Shown: positions 51,135 through 60,282, counted from the stretch's first letter. The stretch is DNA of 64,000 nucleotides from Paenibacillus piri (GCF_004354045.1 NZ_SMRT01000015.1:142339-206338); one strand, 5' to 3'. Notes: generated by a model from the sequence alone, not told the origin. Program-made: numbers and translations.

Positions 51135-52309
51135 TTTTCATCTCTCCGTTTTGTGACGTTTTCATAAATTAACCCGGTATCCATCATTTTGGTTTCGACA
51201 TGAATGGAGAAGCTGGCGTCTTTCATCGCTTGCGGCCATTCCCCCTTGAACGCTTGCTCCCACTGTTCGGGATAGGCCCTCCAAACGAACGCCCCCAATT
51301 GAACAGGGTCCGTGCTTGTTTTGATCGACCGGTCAAGGAACGCTTGAATGCACTTTTTAACGTGATCGGCCGCAGCCTTCTCCACCTCGTTCACATTTTT
51401 GGTTTGACTCAGATCGAAAAAGGAACGGTCCTCCAGCAGCTTCGCTCTGGCGTCGGAATGAATCGAATAATCGATTCGCCCGTTGTTGATTCGAGTCTTA
51501 ATCCTCGTCTTGGTGTCAAAAATCTTAATCGTCACGGTATGCTCGCCTTCCACCTTGAATGAAGCCGACCCTTTAATGTTCCAGTTATGCAGCCATGAAT
51601 AGCCGTCCGCTTCCTCGTTCTCCAGCGTGCCGATCATTTTATCGCCGCGAAAAAGGGCGTAGCCTTTCACCTCGACTTCTTTGGAAGGTTTTTCGCCTTT
51701 TTGAGATTTTTTAATATCCATATAAACAGCTACCGGATCTCCGATTGACGAGCTTAAGGGCAAGCCGACGTCTTTCATATTCATATCCGCAACCGTGTGG
51801 TCCTTGGCAAGCTCGCGTATCGCCTCCGACGGGAAGCGCTCGAAGCGGGGGGAGGCATCCAGCAGGTCATAAGCGTAGCCCTTTGCAATAATCAAATAGG
51901 TCGACATCCGGCTTTCGGGACTGCGCGGCGTACCGTCGAAAATCGATTGAATGCCTATGTTTTTGGCGAAATTTTCGCCGATCAGGATGGTTCTGCGGTG
52001 AGCGAGAAACATTCGCCGCGACATCCGTTTTTGCAGCTTCATTTGAGCCTCCCGGAACGTTTCCGCGATCTCGGAGTCAATATAGTAGCTTTTTTCCCCG
52101 CCCGTACCGCCTCCACCCCCGCCCCCGCCGGGCCCTCCCATTTTTCCGGGAAGTGGGACCAATACCGAAAAGCGGATTTTCCCGTCCTTCTCCAAATCTA
52201 CGGCCGTAGACAGCACAAACGCGACGTCGTTAATTTCGGACCTGTCCCAGCAGCCGGATAACAACAGCATGATAGCCGCAATAAGCGGAAGAGCGATGTA
52301 TCGTATCAA
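51131..52309 (-). CDS. Spore germination lipoprotein, GerAC-like
   Basis: A 392-residue lipoprotein of the Ger(x)C family. Signal peptide ends in lipobox LLSGC with Cys20, followed by the usual CWDRSEIND. The protein shows the three-domain layout of the family, including the EAQMKLQKRMSRRMFLAH block. An unusual glycine run covers residues 58-71. It overlaps the GerAA-like gene by 4 nt and the small D-type gene by 4 nt. Anchored to the outer leaflet of the inner spore membrane, where it completes the germinant receptor. Confidence 0.93.
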   Translation of the reverse strand: MIRYIALPLIAAIMLLLSGCWDRSEINDVAFVLSTAVDLEKDGKIRFSVLVPLPGKMGGPGGGGGGGGTGGEKSYYIDSEIAETFREAQMKLQKRMSRRMFLAHRRTILIGENFAKNIGIQSIFDGTPRSPESRMSTYLIIAKGYAYDLLDASPRFERFPSEAIRELAKDHTVADMNMKDVGLPLSSSIGDPVAVYMDIKKSQKGEKPSKEVEVKGYALFRGDKMIGTLENEEADGYSWLHNWNIKGSASFKVEGEHTVTIKIFDTKTRIKTRINNGRIDYSIHSDARAKLLEDRSFFDLSQTKNVNEVEKAAADHVKKCIQAFLDRSIKTSTDPVQLGAFVWRAYPEQWEQAFKGEWPQAMKDASFSIHVETKMMDTGLIYENVTKRRDEK

Positions 52310-53934
52310 AAGATATCATCCTCCTCTTGCGATTTAGATTTATGCGGGATGGTCAATCCGGTTTGCCCGCCCTGATCTTTAATTTCGTTAGAGAGATCCC
52401 CACCCAGCCGTTCAGGATCCTTCAGCGGCATAAACGACGGCCGCCGCTTCATCGTCCACCATGGCGAGCGGATGAGTACATCCTTCATATCGCTTGACGA
52501 CATCGGGCCGATCGAAGATAAATAGGGCACGCCGAAGGAGCGCAGGTTAGCCATGTGGCCGAGAATGAGCAAGACCGTAATCAATATGCCGTACATGCCA
52601 AAGATGGAGGCGGCGATAATGATAGGGAACCTCAGCATCCGTATCGCAATCGCTCCGTTAAATTTCGGAATCGTAAACGAGGCGATTCCGGTTATGGATA
52701 CGACAATAACCATCGGCGCCGAAACGATACCGGCCTGCACCGCCGCCTGACCTACGACAAGCGCGCCGAGAATACTGACAGCCGAGCCGATCGTTTTGGG
52801 CAGTCGGATACCCGCTTCGCGCAGCGCTTCGAACGTAATTTCCATAATGAGCGCTTCCACGACCGCCGGGAACGGGATCGCCTCGCGCGCTGCCGCAACG
52901 GAAAGGAGCAGCGAGGTCGGAAGCAGATCCTGGTGGAATGTCGTGATCGCCACGTAGACGCCCGGCGTCAGCAAGGAAAGCACCAGAAAGATATAACGCA
53001 GCCAGCGGATCAGCGTCGAGATCTGAAACCTTTCGTAGTAATCCTCACTGGCTTGCAAAATCTCCATGAACACAAACGGAACGAGCAAGACGAACGGCGT
53101 GCCGTCCACAATAATGCCGATTCTGCCTTGCAGCAGACCGGCGGCAACCATATCCGGCCGCTCCGTATACTGCACCTGCGGAAACGGGGAAAATGCCGAG
53201 TCCTGGATAAACTCTTCCAGATAGCCGGATTCGAGCACGGCATCGATATCGATTTTTTCGAGCCGGCCTACCAGTTCCTCCACCATGGCGGGATCGGCAA
53301 TATCATGGAGATACGTCACCACAACGCTGGTGTTGCTCTCCCTGCCGATCGTCATATTTTTCATTTTCAAGTGCGGGGTTTTCAGCTTCCGGCGCAGCAT
53401 GGACGTATTGGTTCGCAAATTTTCGACGAAACCTTCGCGCGGACCGCGAATGACGGACTCGGTTTCCGGCTCGTTGATGGAGCGCAGCTCGGCCCCGCGT
53501 ATTCCGAGCACGACCGCTTGATTATTGCCTTCCACAATCAGCCCCGTGTCCCCGCTCAATACCGACAACAGCAACTCGGCGTAATTGTCGATCCGCTGGG
53601 TTTGCGATACCGGCAGCGTCGTCTCCATGATGCGGTCCAGCAGTTCTTCTTCTCCTTCGAGGATCATAAGAGATTGCATCGCTTCGTTCACGAGCTCGCT
53701 TTTGACCAGGCCATCGATAAAGAAAATAGTCGCCTTAACGCTCCGTTCTATTTCAAATTGTCTGATGACGAAATCCGAGCAATCCTTGAAAAGCTCGTTC
53801 AAATAAGATTTATTTTCATCAAGCGAGAGAAAAATCGGCACCGATTTCAACTCGGTCACAAAGTGATAGTCGAGATTTTGCAGAGATGATGTCGAGTCGC
53901 CTTTCTTTTTATTCCGGTTGCGGTTTTTTAGCAT
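52306..53934 (-). CDS. Spore germination receptor A subunit, GerAA-like
   Basis: A 542-residue protein of the GerA family. A hydrophilic N-terminal domain of about 270 residues is followed by about five membrane helices and a basic C-terminal tail. Family-typical stretches include LSGDTGLIVEG, RGPREGFVE, NLRTNTSMLRRKL and GRIGIIVDGTPFVLLVPF. ATG 53934 has AGGAGG 5 nt upstream. First gene of the A-C-D-B operon. Expression in the forespore by sigma G would be expected; I could not find a convincing sigma-G promoter by eye. Confidence 0.94.
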   Translation of the reverse strand: MLKNRNRNKKKGDSTSSLQNLDYHFVTELKSVPIFLSLDENKSYLNELFKDCSDFVIRQFEIERSVKATIFFIDGLVKSELVNEAMQSLMILEGEEELLDRIMETTLPVSQTQRIDNYAELLLSVLSGDTGLIVEGNNQAVVLGIRGAELRSINEPETESVIRGPREGFVENLRTNTSMLRRKLKTPHLKMKNMTIGRESNTSVVVTYLHDIADPAMVEELVGRLEKIDIDAVLESGYLEEFIQDSAFSPFPQVQYTERPDMVAAGLLQGRIGIIVDGTPFVLLVPFVFMEILQASEDYYERFQISTLIRWLRYIFLVLSLLTPGVYVAITTFHQDLLPTSLLLSVAAAREAIPFPAVVEALIMEITFEALREAGIRLPKTIGSAVSILGALVVGQAAVQAGIVSAPMVIVVSITGIASFTIPKFNGAIAIRMLRFPIIIAASIFGMYGILITVLLILGHMANLRSFGVPYLSSIGPMSSSDMKDVLIRSPWWTMKRRPSFMPLKDPERLGGDLSNEIKDQGGQTGLTIPHKSKSQEEDDIF

Positions 53935-54098
53935 GATAGCCTCCTGGTCATTTCCTGAAGATCCAAGGCACGGCATAACGGTTCCTGTATATTTTTCCTG
54001 AAAATCTAAAATTTATTACTTTGGACGGAGCGGCGCCGGAAGTTTGACGAAAGGCTTTTATTGGTATAGCCCTCGACGGATAAGTCAAAGATAGTAGA

Positions 54099-55580
54099 AT
54101 GTCGGAACGAACGAAGCGTTCCATAACCGGAGAAAGGAGGAGGGCTGCAATCGTTTGGCTCGTCGTCGCGCTGCTGCTGTTTATATTTCAGATCATTACG
54201 ATTTTGCTGCATGAATTTCGGTATCCGTCCAAAACAGTGGCATGGCTCGTCATTTTGTTTATATTTCCGGTAATTGGATTTATTATGTATTATTTTTTGG
54301 CCAAGGAATATACGCAGCATAAAAAGGTCAGACGCAAACGGCTCCGCAGTACCCCCAACCCGCTGTACGAGGGACGCATTTATTCAGCCGCGCAACCTGA
54401 CGGGGAAGGGAAGCCGCAGGATCCGATTTGCAACGAGCCGAGGCTGTTCGCTTTGCTGAATAACATCCCGAGCTCCTCCTTCACCCTGCAAAACGAAGTG
54501 ACGGTGCTCACCAACGCCGATAAGGCATATGAGGCGATACTGGAAGCGCTGGAGAAGGCAAAATCGTACATTCATTTTGAATTTTATACATTCCGCGACG
54601 ATAAGATCGGACGGGCCTTTTATGATGTGCTCGTTCGCAAAGCGGCCGAGGGCGTCAAAATCCGCTGTATTTTTGACGGAGTCGGAAGCTACAAGCTGTC
54701 GAACAGTTATATAGAAGGGCTCCGTCAAGCGGGCTTGGAGACGTATATCTTTTTGCCGCCGCTGATCGCCTTCTTCGATAAAAGGATGAATTACCGGAAT
54801 CACCGCAAAGTTGTACTGGTCGACGGGGTCATAGGATTTCTGGGCGGGATCAATGTCGGCGAGGAGTACGTTGGGGGCAACCCGAAGCTGGGATTTTGGC
54901 GGGATACGCATCTGCAGCTCGAAGGGGATGCCGTGTATTCCCTGCAGTACACGTTTCTCACGGACTGGTTTTTTGTAAGCGGCCAGCGCTTGACCGAACC
55001 GGAGATGTTTCCCGAGCACCATAACACCGGCAATAAACGCGTCCAAATCATCAGCAGCGGACCCGATGCGAATTGGGATGCCATACTGGAAATGTATTTC
55101 GGAGCCATTACAACCGCAGTGAAGCGGATTTATATTACGACCCCCTATTTTGTGCCGGACCCGAGCATCAGTATGGGCTTGAAAACGGCAGCCGTCAGCG
55201 GAGTCGATGTAAGAATCATTTATCCGTCGAAGACGGATTCGAAAGTCGTCAATTATGCGTCGAAGTCGTACTTTGAAGAGCTTATGCAGGCGGGCGTCCG
55301 GTTTTATACGTATCAAAAAGGGTTCATGCATGCCAAGGTACTGATCATCGACGAAATATTGGCGTCCGTCGGAACGGCGAATATGGATATGCGCAGCTTT
55401 TTCAGCAATTTCGAGCTGAACGCCGTGCTGTTCGACAAAGCGACGATCGCGCGGCTGGAAGCGGATTTTTTACAGGATTTGAAGGAGAGCAAGGAACTGA
55501 AGCTCGAGACGTTCGAGCAGCGCTCCAAGCTGCAAAAAGGAAAGGAGATCGTCGCACGGCTGCTGTCGCCGTTGTTTTAG
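54099..55580 (+). CDS. cls: Cardiolipin synthase
   Basis: A 493-residue membrane enzyme that joins two phosphatidylglycerol molecules into cardiolipin. Two N-terminal helices (about 18-40 and 47-68) precede two phospholipase-D domains, each with an intact HKD motif (HRKVVLVDG and HAKVLIIDE). ATG 54099 has a poor ribosome binding site, whereas a perfect AAAGGAGGAGG lies inside the frame at 54133-54143 without a usual start codon after it. Divergent from the ger operon; its stop lies 6 nt from the end of the convergent polymerase gene. Confidence 0.92.
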   Translation: MSERTKRSITGERRRAAIVWLVVALLLFIFQIITILLHEFRYPSKTVAWLVILFIFPVIGFIMYYFLAKEYTQHKKVRRKRLRSTPNPLYEGRIYSAAQPDGEGKPQDPICNEPRLFALLNNIPSSSFTLQNEVTVLTNADKAYEAILEALEKAKSYIHFEFYTFRDDKIGRAFYDVLVRKAAEGVKIRCIFDGVGSYKLSNSYIEGLRQAGLETYIFLPPLIAFFDKRMNYRNHRKVVLVDGVIGFLGGINVGEEYVGGNPKLGFWRDTHLQLEGDAVYSLQYTFLTDWFFVSGQRLTEPEMFPEHHNTGNKRVQIISSGPDANWDAILEMYFGAITTAVKRIYITTPYFVPDPSISMGLKTAAVSGVDVRIIYPSKTDSKVVNYASKSYFEELMQAGVRFYTYQKGFMHAKVLIIDEILASVGTANMDMRSFFSNFELNAVLFDKATIARLEADFLQDLKESKELKLETFEQRSKLQKGKEIVARLLSPLF

Positions 55581-55586
55581 AGCAGT

Positions 55587-56483
55587 CTATTTTATAAAGG
55601 ATAGGACATGGTCGAGGTTTTGCGGTGCGGCCTGTCGGATCAAGTCTCCCGTCTCGGCCAGACGGCTGCCGATCGTCAGCAGGTTAAACTCGCGCGGGTC
55701 GCAGCGGCGCGCTACTTCATCCCAGCGGAGCGGTGTGGATACGCTCGCCTCCTTGCGTGCACGCGGGGTGTACGGGGCCGATAGCGTCTTGCCGTGCCAG
55801 TGCTGCAGGTAATCGATATAAATGAGAGAACCGCGGTCCTTTTTCAAACGTTCGACGGTAAACAACCGCGGATGTTTCTGCACCGAGTACTGCGCGACAA
55901 AATGGCCGATTTTGCGCAGCTGCTCGAACGTATAGCCGCGCCCCCGATCGATAGGCACATAAATTTGCACCCCGGTAGCGCCGGACGTTTTGGGAACGGA
56001 ACGGATGTTCATTCGGTCCAGCGCTTCGCCGATCAGTTCGGCGGCCTCCATAATGCGCGGCTCGGGATCTACGCTCGGGTCGATGTCGATCAGCCATTCC
56101 TCCGGCAGCTGCCCGCCGATCCGGTGAAACGACGGATGAAATTCCAGACATGCCAAATTGCCCAGCCACAGCAGAGTCGGAACCGAATCGAGATGTACAT
56201 AGTTAATGCCTTCGAGCATCGCCGTCTTCACGAATGGGGGGATCGGCTCGGGGGCGTTTTTTTGATAAAACGATTTATGGGCATATCCGTTCGGAAAACG
56301 GATCGTCGTTAAATAACGGTCCTTGCAGTAAGTCAGCAAATAAGGGGCGAGCATAAGCAGCTTCTCCAAATACATGATTTTGCTGATGCCCATTTCCGGC
56401 CACAGCAGCTTGTTCGGGTTCGAAATCGTAATTTCGTGGCCTTCGACGACGACGGTTGCTTTATTGTTGGCTGCGACAGCCAT
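55587..56483 (-). CDS. LigD-type polymerase domain protein (NHEJ)
   Basis: A 298-residue primase-polymerase of the LigD POL family, which fills and extends ends during non-homologous end joining. Catalytic aspartates are Asp133 and Asp135 in LIDIDPS, and SGATGVQIYVPI with the following conserved segment is characteristic. In B. subtilis LigD the polymerase is fused to the ligase; here it is a separate protein 91 nt downstream of the ligase gene. Third gene after ku and ligase on the same strand. Confidence 0.92.
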   Translation of the reverse strand: MAVAANNKATVVVEGHEITISNPNKLLWPEMGISKIMYLEKLLMLAPYLLTYCKDRYLTTIRFPNGYAHKSFYQKNAPEPIPPFVKTAMLEGINYVHLDSVPTLLWLGNLACLEFHPSFHRIGGQLPEEWLIDIDPSVDPEPRIMEAAELIGEALDRMNIRSVPKTSGATGVQIYVPIDRGRGYTFEQLRKIGHFVAQYSVQKHPRLFTVERLKKDRGSLIYIDYLQHWHGKTLSAPYTPRARKEASVSTPLRWDEVARRCDPREFNLLTIGSRLAETGDLIRQAAPQNLDHVLSFIK

Positions 56484-56574
56484 AGGGCATAACCTCCCGG
56501 GAATATCGCCGGTATATGTCAGTCCGGCTAGGTTCGATAAAGAGAAATGTAAATCCCGTTAAACGTTCGTGCGG

Positions 56575-57495
56575 CTAATCGTTAATCGCTTCATAAAGCT
56601 TGACGATTTTCGGATGACGCAGCAGCCCGTCCGATGTTATTTCCAGTCCGGTGACGATGCAGCGGAACGGGCTGCGGAGCCATAAAATGCGCTCCTTCTT
56701 TAACTCCGCAGGCAGTGCGGCGAATACAGGCGTATCCTGCTTACGCCGCAGCCCTTCCCGAAGCAGGCGCTCCTTCAGCTGTTCGTTCAAGCCCGAGGAA
56801 ACACGGCCGAACAGCATGCCGTCCTTCGCCATAATCAGGCTGGCAACCTGGCCGCCGCGGATCATAAGCCCGGGGATGGCGACCTCGAACAGCAGCGCCG
56901 TCTTCTTTTTGAACCAATCCTTATGCTTTTTCCCCTCGCGGTAAGACGCGGCGAGTCGCTTGGCGACAACGCCTTCCCATCCGTTCTGCTCGACCCAGCT
57001 CCATAATGCCGGCAGATCGCGGAACAAGTCGGTGACAAACAGCTGCGGCTGTTTGTCCGGAAACAGCTGCAGCAGCCTGCGGTGCCGCTCTTCATAAGGG
57101 AGCTGCCGCAAATCGTCGCCGTCGAGGTGGAGCAGATCGAACAGCACATAAATAAATTGACTGCCGTCGCGCGTGCCGGCTTTCGCCGAACGGGAGCGCT
57201 CCCGCTGCAAAATGAGCTGGAAGTTGGGCCGCTGCTTGCTTTGGTCGAAAATAACGGCCTCGCCATCCAGCAGACAAACGCGCTGCCGCAAAGGCTCGAG
57301 CAAGCTGACCGCTTCGGGATAAATGAGCGTCTTGTTGAGCATTTGCCGCGAAAACAAGTCGATCCGGCCATCTCCCAGCCGGGCCAGCAGCCGGACGCCG
57401 TCCCATTTGATCTGATAGCCCCACTCTTCGCCTTCAGGCAGCGTGTCCACCGAGATCGGCGCCATAGGTTCCTTCGGCAGCGGGATTTCCGTCAT
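56575..57495 (-). CDS. ATP-dependent DNA ligase, LigD-type (NHEJ)
   Basis: A 306-residue ligase. The adenylated Lys30 sits in YQIKWDGVR; further motifs are LLDGEAVIFD, YVLFDLLHLDG, WEGVVAKR and WFKKK, followed by an OB-fold domain. It has no polymerase or nuclease domain, so it is the ligase half of a split LigD. Its start overlaps the end of ku by 4 nt (57492-57495), so the two are translated together. Seals ends held by Ku, probably in dormant or germinating spores where only one genome copy exists. Confidence 0.92.
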   Translation of the reverse strand: MTEIPLPKEPMAPISVDTLPEGEEWGYQIKWDGVRLLARLGDGRIDLFSRQMLNKTLIYPEAVSLLEPLRQRVCLLDGEAVIFDQSKQRPNFQLILQRERSRSAKAGTRDGSQFIYVLFDLLHLDGDDLRQLPYEERHRRLLQLFPDKQPQLFVTDLFRDLPALWSWVEQNGWEGVVAKRLAASYREGKKHKDWFKKKTALLFEVAIPGLMIRGGQVASLIMAKDGMLFGRVSSGLNEQLKERLLREGLRRKQDTPVFAALPAELKKERILWLRSPFRCIVTGLEITSDGLLRHPKIVKLYEAIND

Positions 57496-58352
57496 GATAC
57501 GGTTTCCTTCGCTGACTTATCCTTGTCCTTGGCTGATTTTTTTGCCTTCGGTTTAGACGCTGTGCCGGCTGCTTTCTCCGTCACCGGCTTGGTTGCCTCC
57601 AGACTGGCCTGCAGCGCCGACATCAGATCGATGACATTCGTTTTTTGCGGTTCCGGGGCGACGCTGACTTGATGGCCGCTTACTTTTTGCTCGATGGCAT
57701 GAAGCACGGCCTCACGGTATTCGTCCTTATATTTTTCCGGCTCGAACGGGGTCGTCAGCTGCTCGATCAGCATTTTCGCCATTTGCAGCTCCTTGTCGTT
57801 TACGTTGCTTTGCTCCGGCAAGTTGGGCACCTGCTCGACCGAGCGTATTTCATCGGGGTAAAAAATCGTCTCCATCGCAATGCAGTTATCGATGACACGA
57901 ATGGCGGCCAGGCTGCTTTTGGTCCGGATCGACACTTTGGCAATACCGATTTTGCCGGTTTGCTTCATCGCCTCCAACAGCAGGTTGTACGCGTTCGCTC
58001 CGGTTTCGTTGGGCGCCAAAAAGTATGTTTTCTGAAAATAGATCGGGTCGATATCCGTCAGCTGGACAAAATCGAGAATTTTAATTTCTTTGCTCGCTTC
58101 GCCCCCCAGTTGATCCAGCTCGTCCTTTTCGAACAGCACAAAGGCGCCCGGTTCATATTCATAGCCGCGGGCAATTTCCTCCCATTCCACCTCGCGCTCG
58201 CAGGTCTGGCATTTCCGTACGAAATTAAGCGGCGTCGTGCATTCCTTATGAATATAGCGCATCGAAATATCTTTATCCTCGGTGGCCGAAAACATTTTTA
58301 CGGGGACATGCACCAGACCGAAGCTGATCGCCCCTTTCCATACCGTATGCAT
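57492..58352 (-). CDS. ku: Ku protein (NHEJ)
   Basis: A 286-residue bacterial Ku that forms a homodimeric ring on DNA ends and recruits the ligase. The N-terminus MHTVWKGAISFGLVHVPVK is nearly diagnostic; the beta-barrel core follows, and the C-terminal tail (about 255-286) is Lys/Ala-rich, as in Ku proteins that bind DNA through a basic extension. ATG 58352 has AGAGGAGAT upstream and is chosen over in-frame codons further out. A perfect palindrome lies 45-57 nt before the start. Forespore expression is usual for this system but no sigma-G promoter is certain. Confidence 0.96.
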   Translation of the reverse strand: MHTVWKGAISFGLVHVPVKMFSATEDKDISMRYIHKECTTPLNFVRKCQTCEREVEWEEIARGYEYEPGAFVLFEKDELDQLGGEASKEIKILDFVQLTDIDPIYFQKTYFLAPNETGANAYNLLLEAMKQTGKIGIAKVSIRTKSSLAAIRVIDNCIAMETIFYPDEIRSVEQVPNLPEQSNVNDKELQMAKMLIEQLTTPFEPEKYKDEYREAVLHAIEQKVSGHQVSVAPEPQKTNVIDLMSALQASLEATKPVTEKAAGTASKPKAKKSAKDKDKSAKETVS

Positions 58353-58396
58353 ACAAGCATCTCCTCTCATTTTTATACTGCTAGTATCTCCATTTC

Positions 58397-58409
58397 GTGA
58401 ATGATTCAC
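58397..58409. promoter_or_regulatory. Palindrome between ku and a divergent small gene
   Basis: GTGAAT-G-ATTCAC is a perfect 6-1-6 inverted repeat in the 133-bp divergent region. It is a candidate operator able to act on both directions. No regulator is known to me for this sequence. Confidence 0.4.
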
Positions 58410-58485
58410 ACTAACGGAGGCATCCTAAAGCTGTCGGGAACGCTCGATAAGCCCATTTTTTATGAAAAGGGAGGAAACGGACGCC

Positions 58486-58734
58486 ATGTCGCAAACGAAC
58501 CGAAACAAACAGGCGGCGCCTGGGCGTGCCGAACAGGCCGGGCAAGCGGCTGCAGATGCATGCAACCAAGGGCGCGAGGATTATTTCATGGATATCGACA
58601 GAATGGTGAACGAGGGACTCGGCGGGGGAAATGTCACAATCAATAACGGTCTCATCGAGGAGTCAACGACGGATACGATGGATCATCCCGAATCCGTCGC
58701 GGAGCACAACAAACCGTCACCGGAAAAATCGTAA
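58486..58734 (+). CDS. Unknown small acidic protein
   Basis: An 82-residue hydrophilic, probably disordered protein, rich in Gln, Asn, Ala and Glu, with a striking NEGLGGGNVTINNGLIEEST centre. AAGGGAGG lies 11 nt before ATG 58486, which is preferred over the upstream ATG at 58462. It is 30 nt upstream of an sspH-like gene and divergent from ku, so a spore role is likely by context. I do not recognise the family. Confidence 0.6.
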   Translation: MSQTNRNKQAAPGRAEQAGQAAADACNQGREDYFMDIDRMVNEGLGGGNVTINNGLIEESTTDTMDHPESVAEHNKPSPEKS

Positions 58735-58764
58735 AACGAATCGGCAAAAATGGAGGGGATCTTA

Positions 58765-58950
58765 TTGAAACTATCTCGTGCGCAGGCGATTTTGCAGTCC
58801 AATAATAAAATCGACGTCGAATTGAACGGCGTGCCGGTATGGATCGACAGCATCGATACCGAACAGGAAACGGCCAACATCCATGTCGAACAGCGGCCTG
58901 CCGATTCCCGGACCGTCCGGGTTGAGGAGCTGCAGGAAATACAGTCATAA
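58765..58950 (+). CDS. sspH: SspH-type small acid-soluble spore protein
   Basis: A 61-residue protein matching the H-type SASP family in size and sequence: RAQAILQSNNKIDVELNGVP then VWIDSID, with the family pattern IDVxxxGVPVWIxxxD. TTG 58765 is chosen as start because GGAGGGGAT lies just before it and the resulting N-terminus (MKLSRAQAIL) fits the family; an ATG at 58750 lies inside that site. Minor SASPs of this type are forespore-specific. Follows the 82-residue gene closely, so co-transcription is likely. Confidence 0.88.
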   Translation: MKLSRAQAILQSNNKIDVELNGVPVWIDSIDTEQETANIHVEQRPADSRTVRVEELQEIQS

Positions 58951-59014
58951 GCTGCTTTAACCGCTTTTGCCGCTCAGCTTCCGCTGTCCGGAGGCCGGCC
59001 GAATAGTGTCGCTC

Positions 59015-59057
59015 AAGCCCTTCCCTAAGCTTGCCAAGCTCGGGAGCAGGGCTTTTT
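59015..59057 (+). terminator. Rho-independent terminator of sspH
   Basis: AAGCCCT-CCC pairs with GGG-AGGGCTT, followed by five T. Lies 65 nt after the sspH stop. Confidence 0.7.
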
Positions 59058-59078
59058 GTCTTAACTAAAGTATAAGTT

Positions 59079-59150
59079 TCGATACATAGCTTCGCACAAC
59101 CTTGATAAACGCGCTTATCCTCCGGACGGCGGAGTCGTTTTATCCTGGCG
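59079..59150 (+). repeat. Dispersed intergenic repeat, copy C
   Basis: Shares AGCTTCGCACAACCTTGATAAACG with copies A and B in near-identical form, ending in arm CGTTTTATC. Its right edge reaches the -35 of the thiL promoter. Confidence 0.65.
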
Positions 59151-59152
59151 TA

Positions 59153-59181
59153 TTGCTACGTGGGAACGGGAGGGCTATAAT
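59153..59181 (+). promoter_or_regulatory. Sigma-A promoter of thiL operon
   Basis: TTGCTA (59153-59158), 17-nt spacer, consensus TATAAT (59176-59181). It begins directly after repeat copy C. Confidence 0.75.
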
Positions 59182-59211
59182 AGGGGCAATACATGACGGA
59201 GGCGGTTGTTA

Positions 59212-60273
59212 GTGAGCTCTATCGATGAATTTGCTCTTATCCAGTGGTTAACGGATGGCAAGCAATCGCGGGATTTTCAGCAAGCCGGAGGCGTTGCCGC
59301 GGGGATCGGCGACGACGCGGCGGTCGTCAATATCCAGCCGGGCTTTCAACTGGTAATGACATGCGATACGATGACAGAAAAGATACATTTTACACCTATG
59401 ACGATGCGCGATCAAGATATCGGCTATAAAGCCATGGCTTCCGCCATCAGCGACATTGCCGCCATGGGAGCGGTCCCCAAATTCGCCTTGGTGGCGGTCA
59501 GCTGTCCGCCAGGTACGGGGCTGCCCCGGTTGGAGGAAATGTACCAGGGACTGTACGATTGCGCCAACCGGTGGAACGTGGTCATCGTTGGCGGCGATAC
59601 GACGTCCTCGAGTGCGGGAATTACGATAACCGTCACCGTCATCGGCGAGGTCGAGCATGGCAAGGCGCTGCTCCGCTCGGCGGCGCAGCCGGGAGATGTG
59701 CTGTTTGCGACCGGCACGCTCGGCAGCTCGGCGGCGGGGCTCGACTATTTATTGCAGCGCGGATTGCCGGCTGAGCTTTGGCCCGCTGACAATTTGCGGC
59801 CTCCGGCGGACCCGGATCGTCCGGGCATCGAGAGTCTGATTCAAGCGCACTGCCGCCCCGAGCCGCGGATCGATGCAGGCCGGCTGCTGCAGCAATCCGG
59901 CGTATGCCACGCTTTGAACGATGTCAGCGACGGCCTGGCCAGCGAAGCGTGGGAAATATCCGAAGCGTCCGGCGTCGGGATCGATCTGATCGAAGACAGA
60001 ATTCCGATCGCGGAAGAGCTGATGTCTTATGCGTTGGCCAACGAAAAAGACCCGCTCGACTATATATTGTTCGGCGGCGAGGATTATCAGCTGATCGGCA
60101 CCATGCAGGCGGAGCATGCGATTTCCATGCAAATGAAATTCAGGGAAGCGGGTCTTGTTCTCTATATTATCGGGTATGTGAATGCCGAAGCTGAAGGCGT
60201 GAGGCTTGTGCAGAGCAGCGGCTATGTGGTTCCCGTCGATAAAAAAGGCTATAACCATTTTCGAAAGGGCTGA
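59212..60273 (+). CDS. thiL: Thiamine-monophosphate kinase
   Basis: A 353-residue ATP-dependent kinase that converts thiamine monophosphate to thiamine diphosphate. Typical features: SSIDEFALIQWL start, GIGDDAAVV, and VGGDTTSSSAGITITVTVIG. GTG 59212 is taken as start because ACGGAGG lies 9 nt before it; a TTG six bases earlier is too close to that site. It heads a run of genes with tsaE, tsaB, rimI and tsaD spaced by 10 nt or less or overlapping, a common Firmicute arrangement. Confidence 0.94.
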   Translation: MSSIDEFALIQWLTDGKQSRDFQQAGGVAAGIGDDAAVVNIQPGFQLVMTCDTMTEKIHFTPMTMRDQDIGYKAMASAISDIAAMGAVPKFALVAVSCPPGTGLPRLEEMYQGLYDCANRWNVVIVGGDTTSSSAGITITVTVIGEVEHGKALLRSAAQPGDVLFATGTLGSSAAGLDYLLQRGLPAELWPADNLRPPADPDRPGIESLIQAHCRPEPRIDAGRLLQQSGVCHALNDVSDGLASEAWEISEASGVGIDLIEDRIPIAEELMSYALANEKDPLDYILFGGEDYQLIGTMQAEHAISMQMKFREAGLVLYIIGYVNAEAEGVRLVQSSGYVVPVDKKGYNHFRKG

Positions 60274-60282
60274 TACGGGGTA

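Noticed and set aside
52555..53889. 444-residue open frame antisense to the gerA-type gene
   Set aside because: Charged, His/Arg/Asp-rich shadow of a well-supported germination gene.
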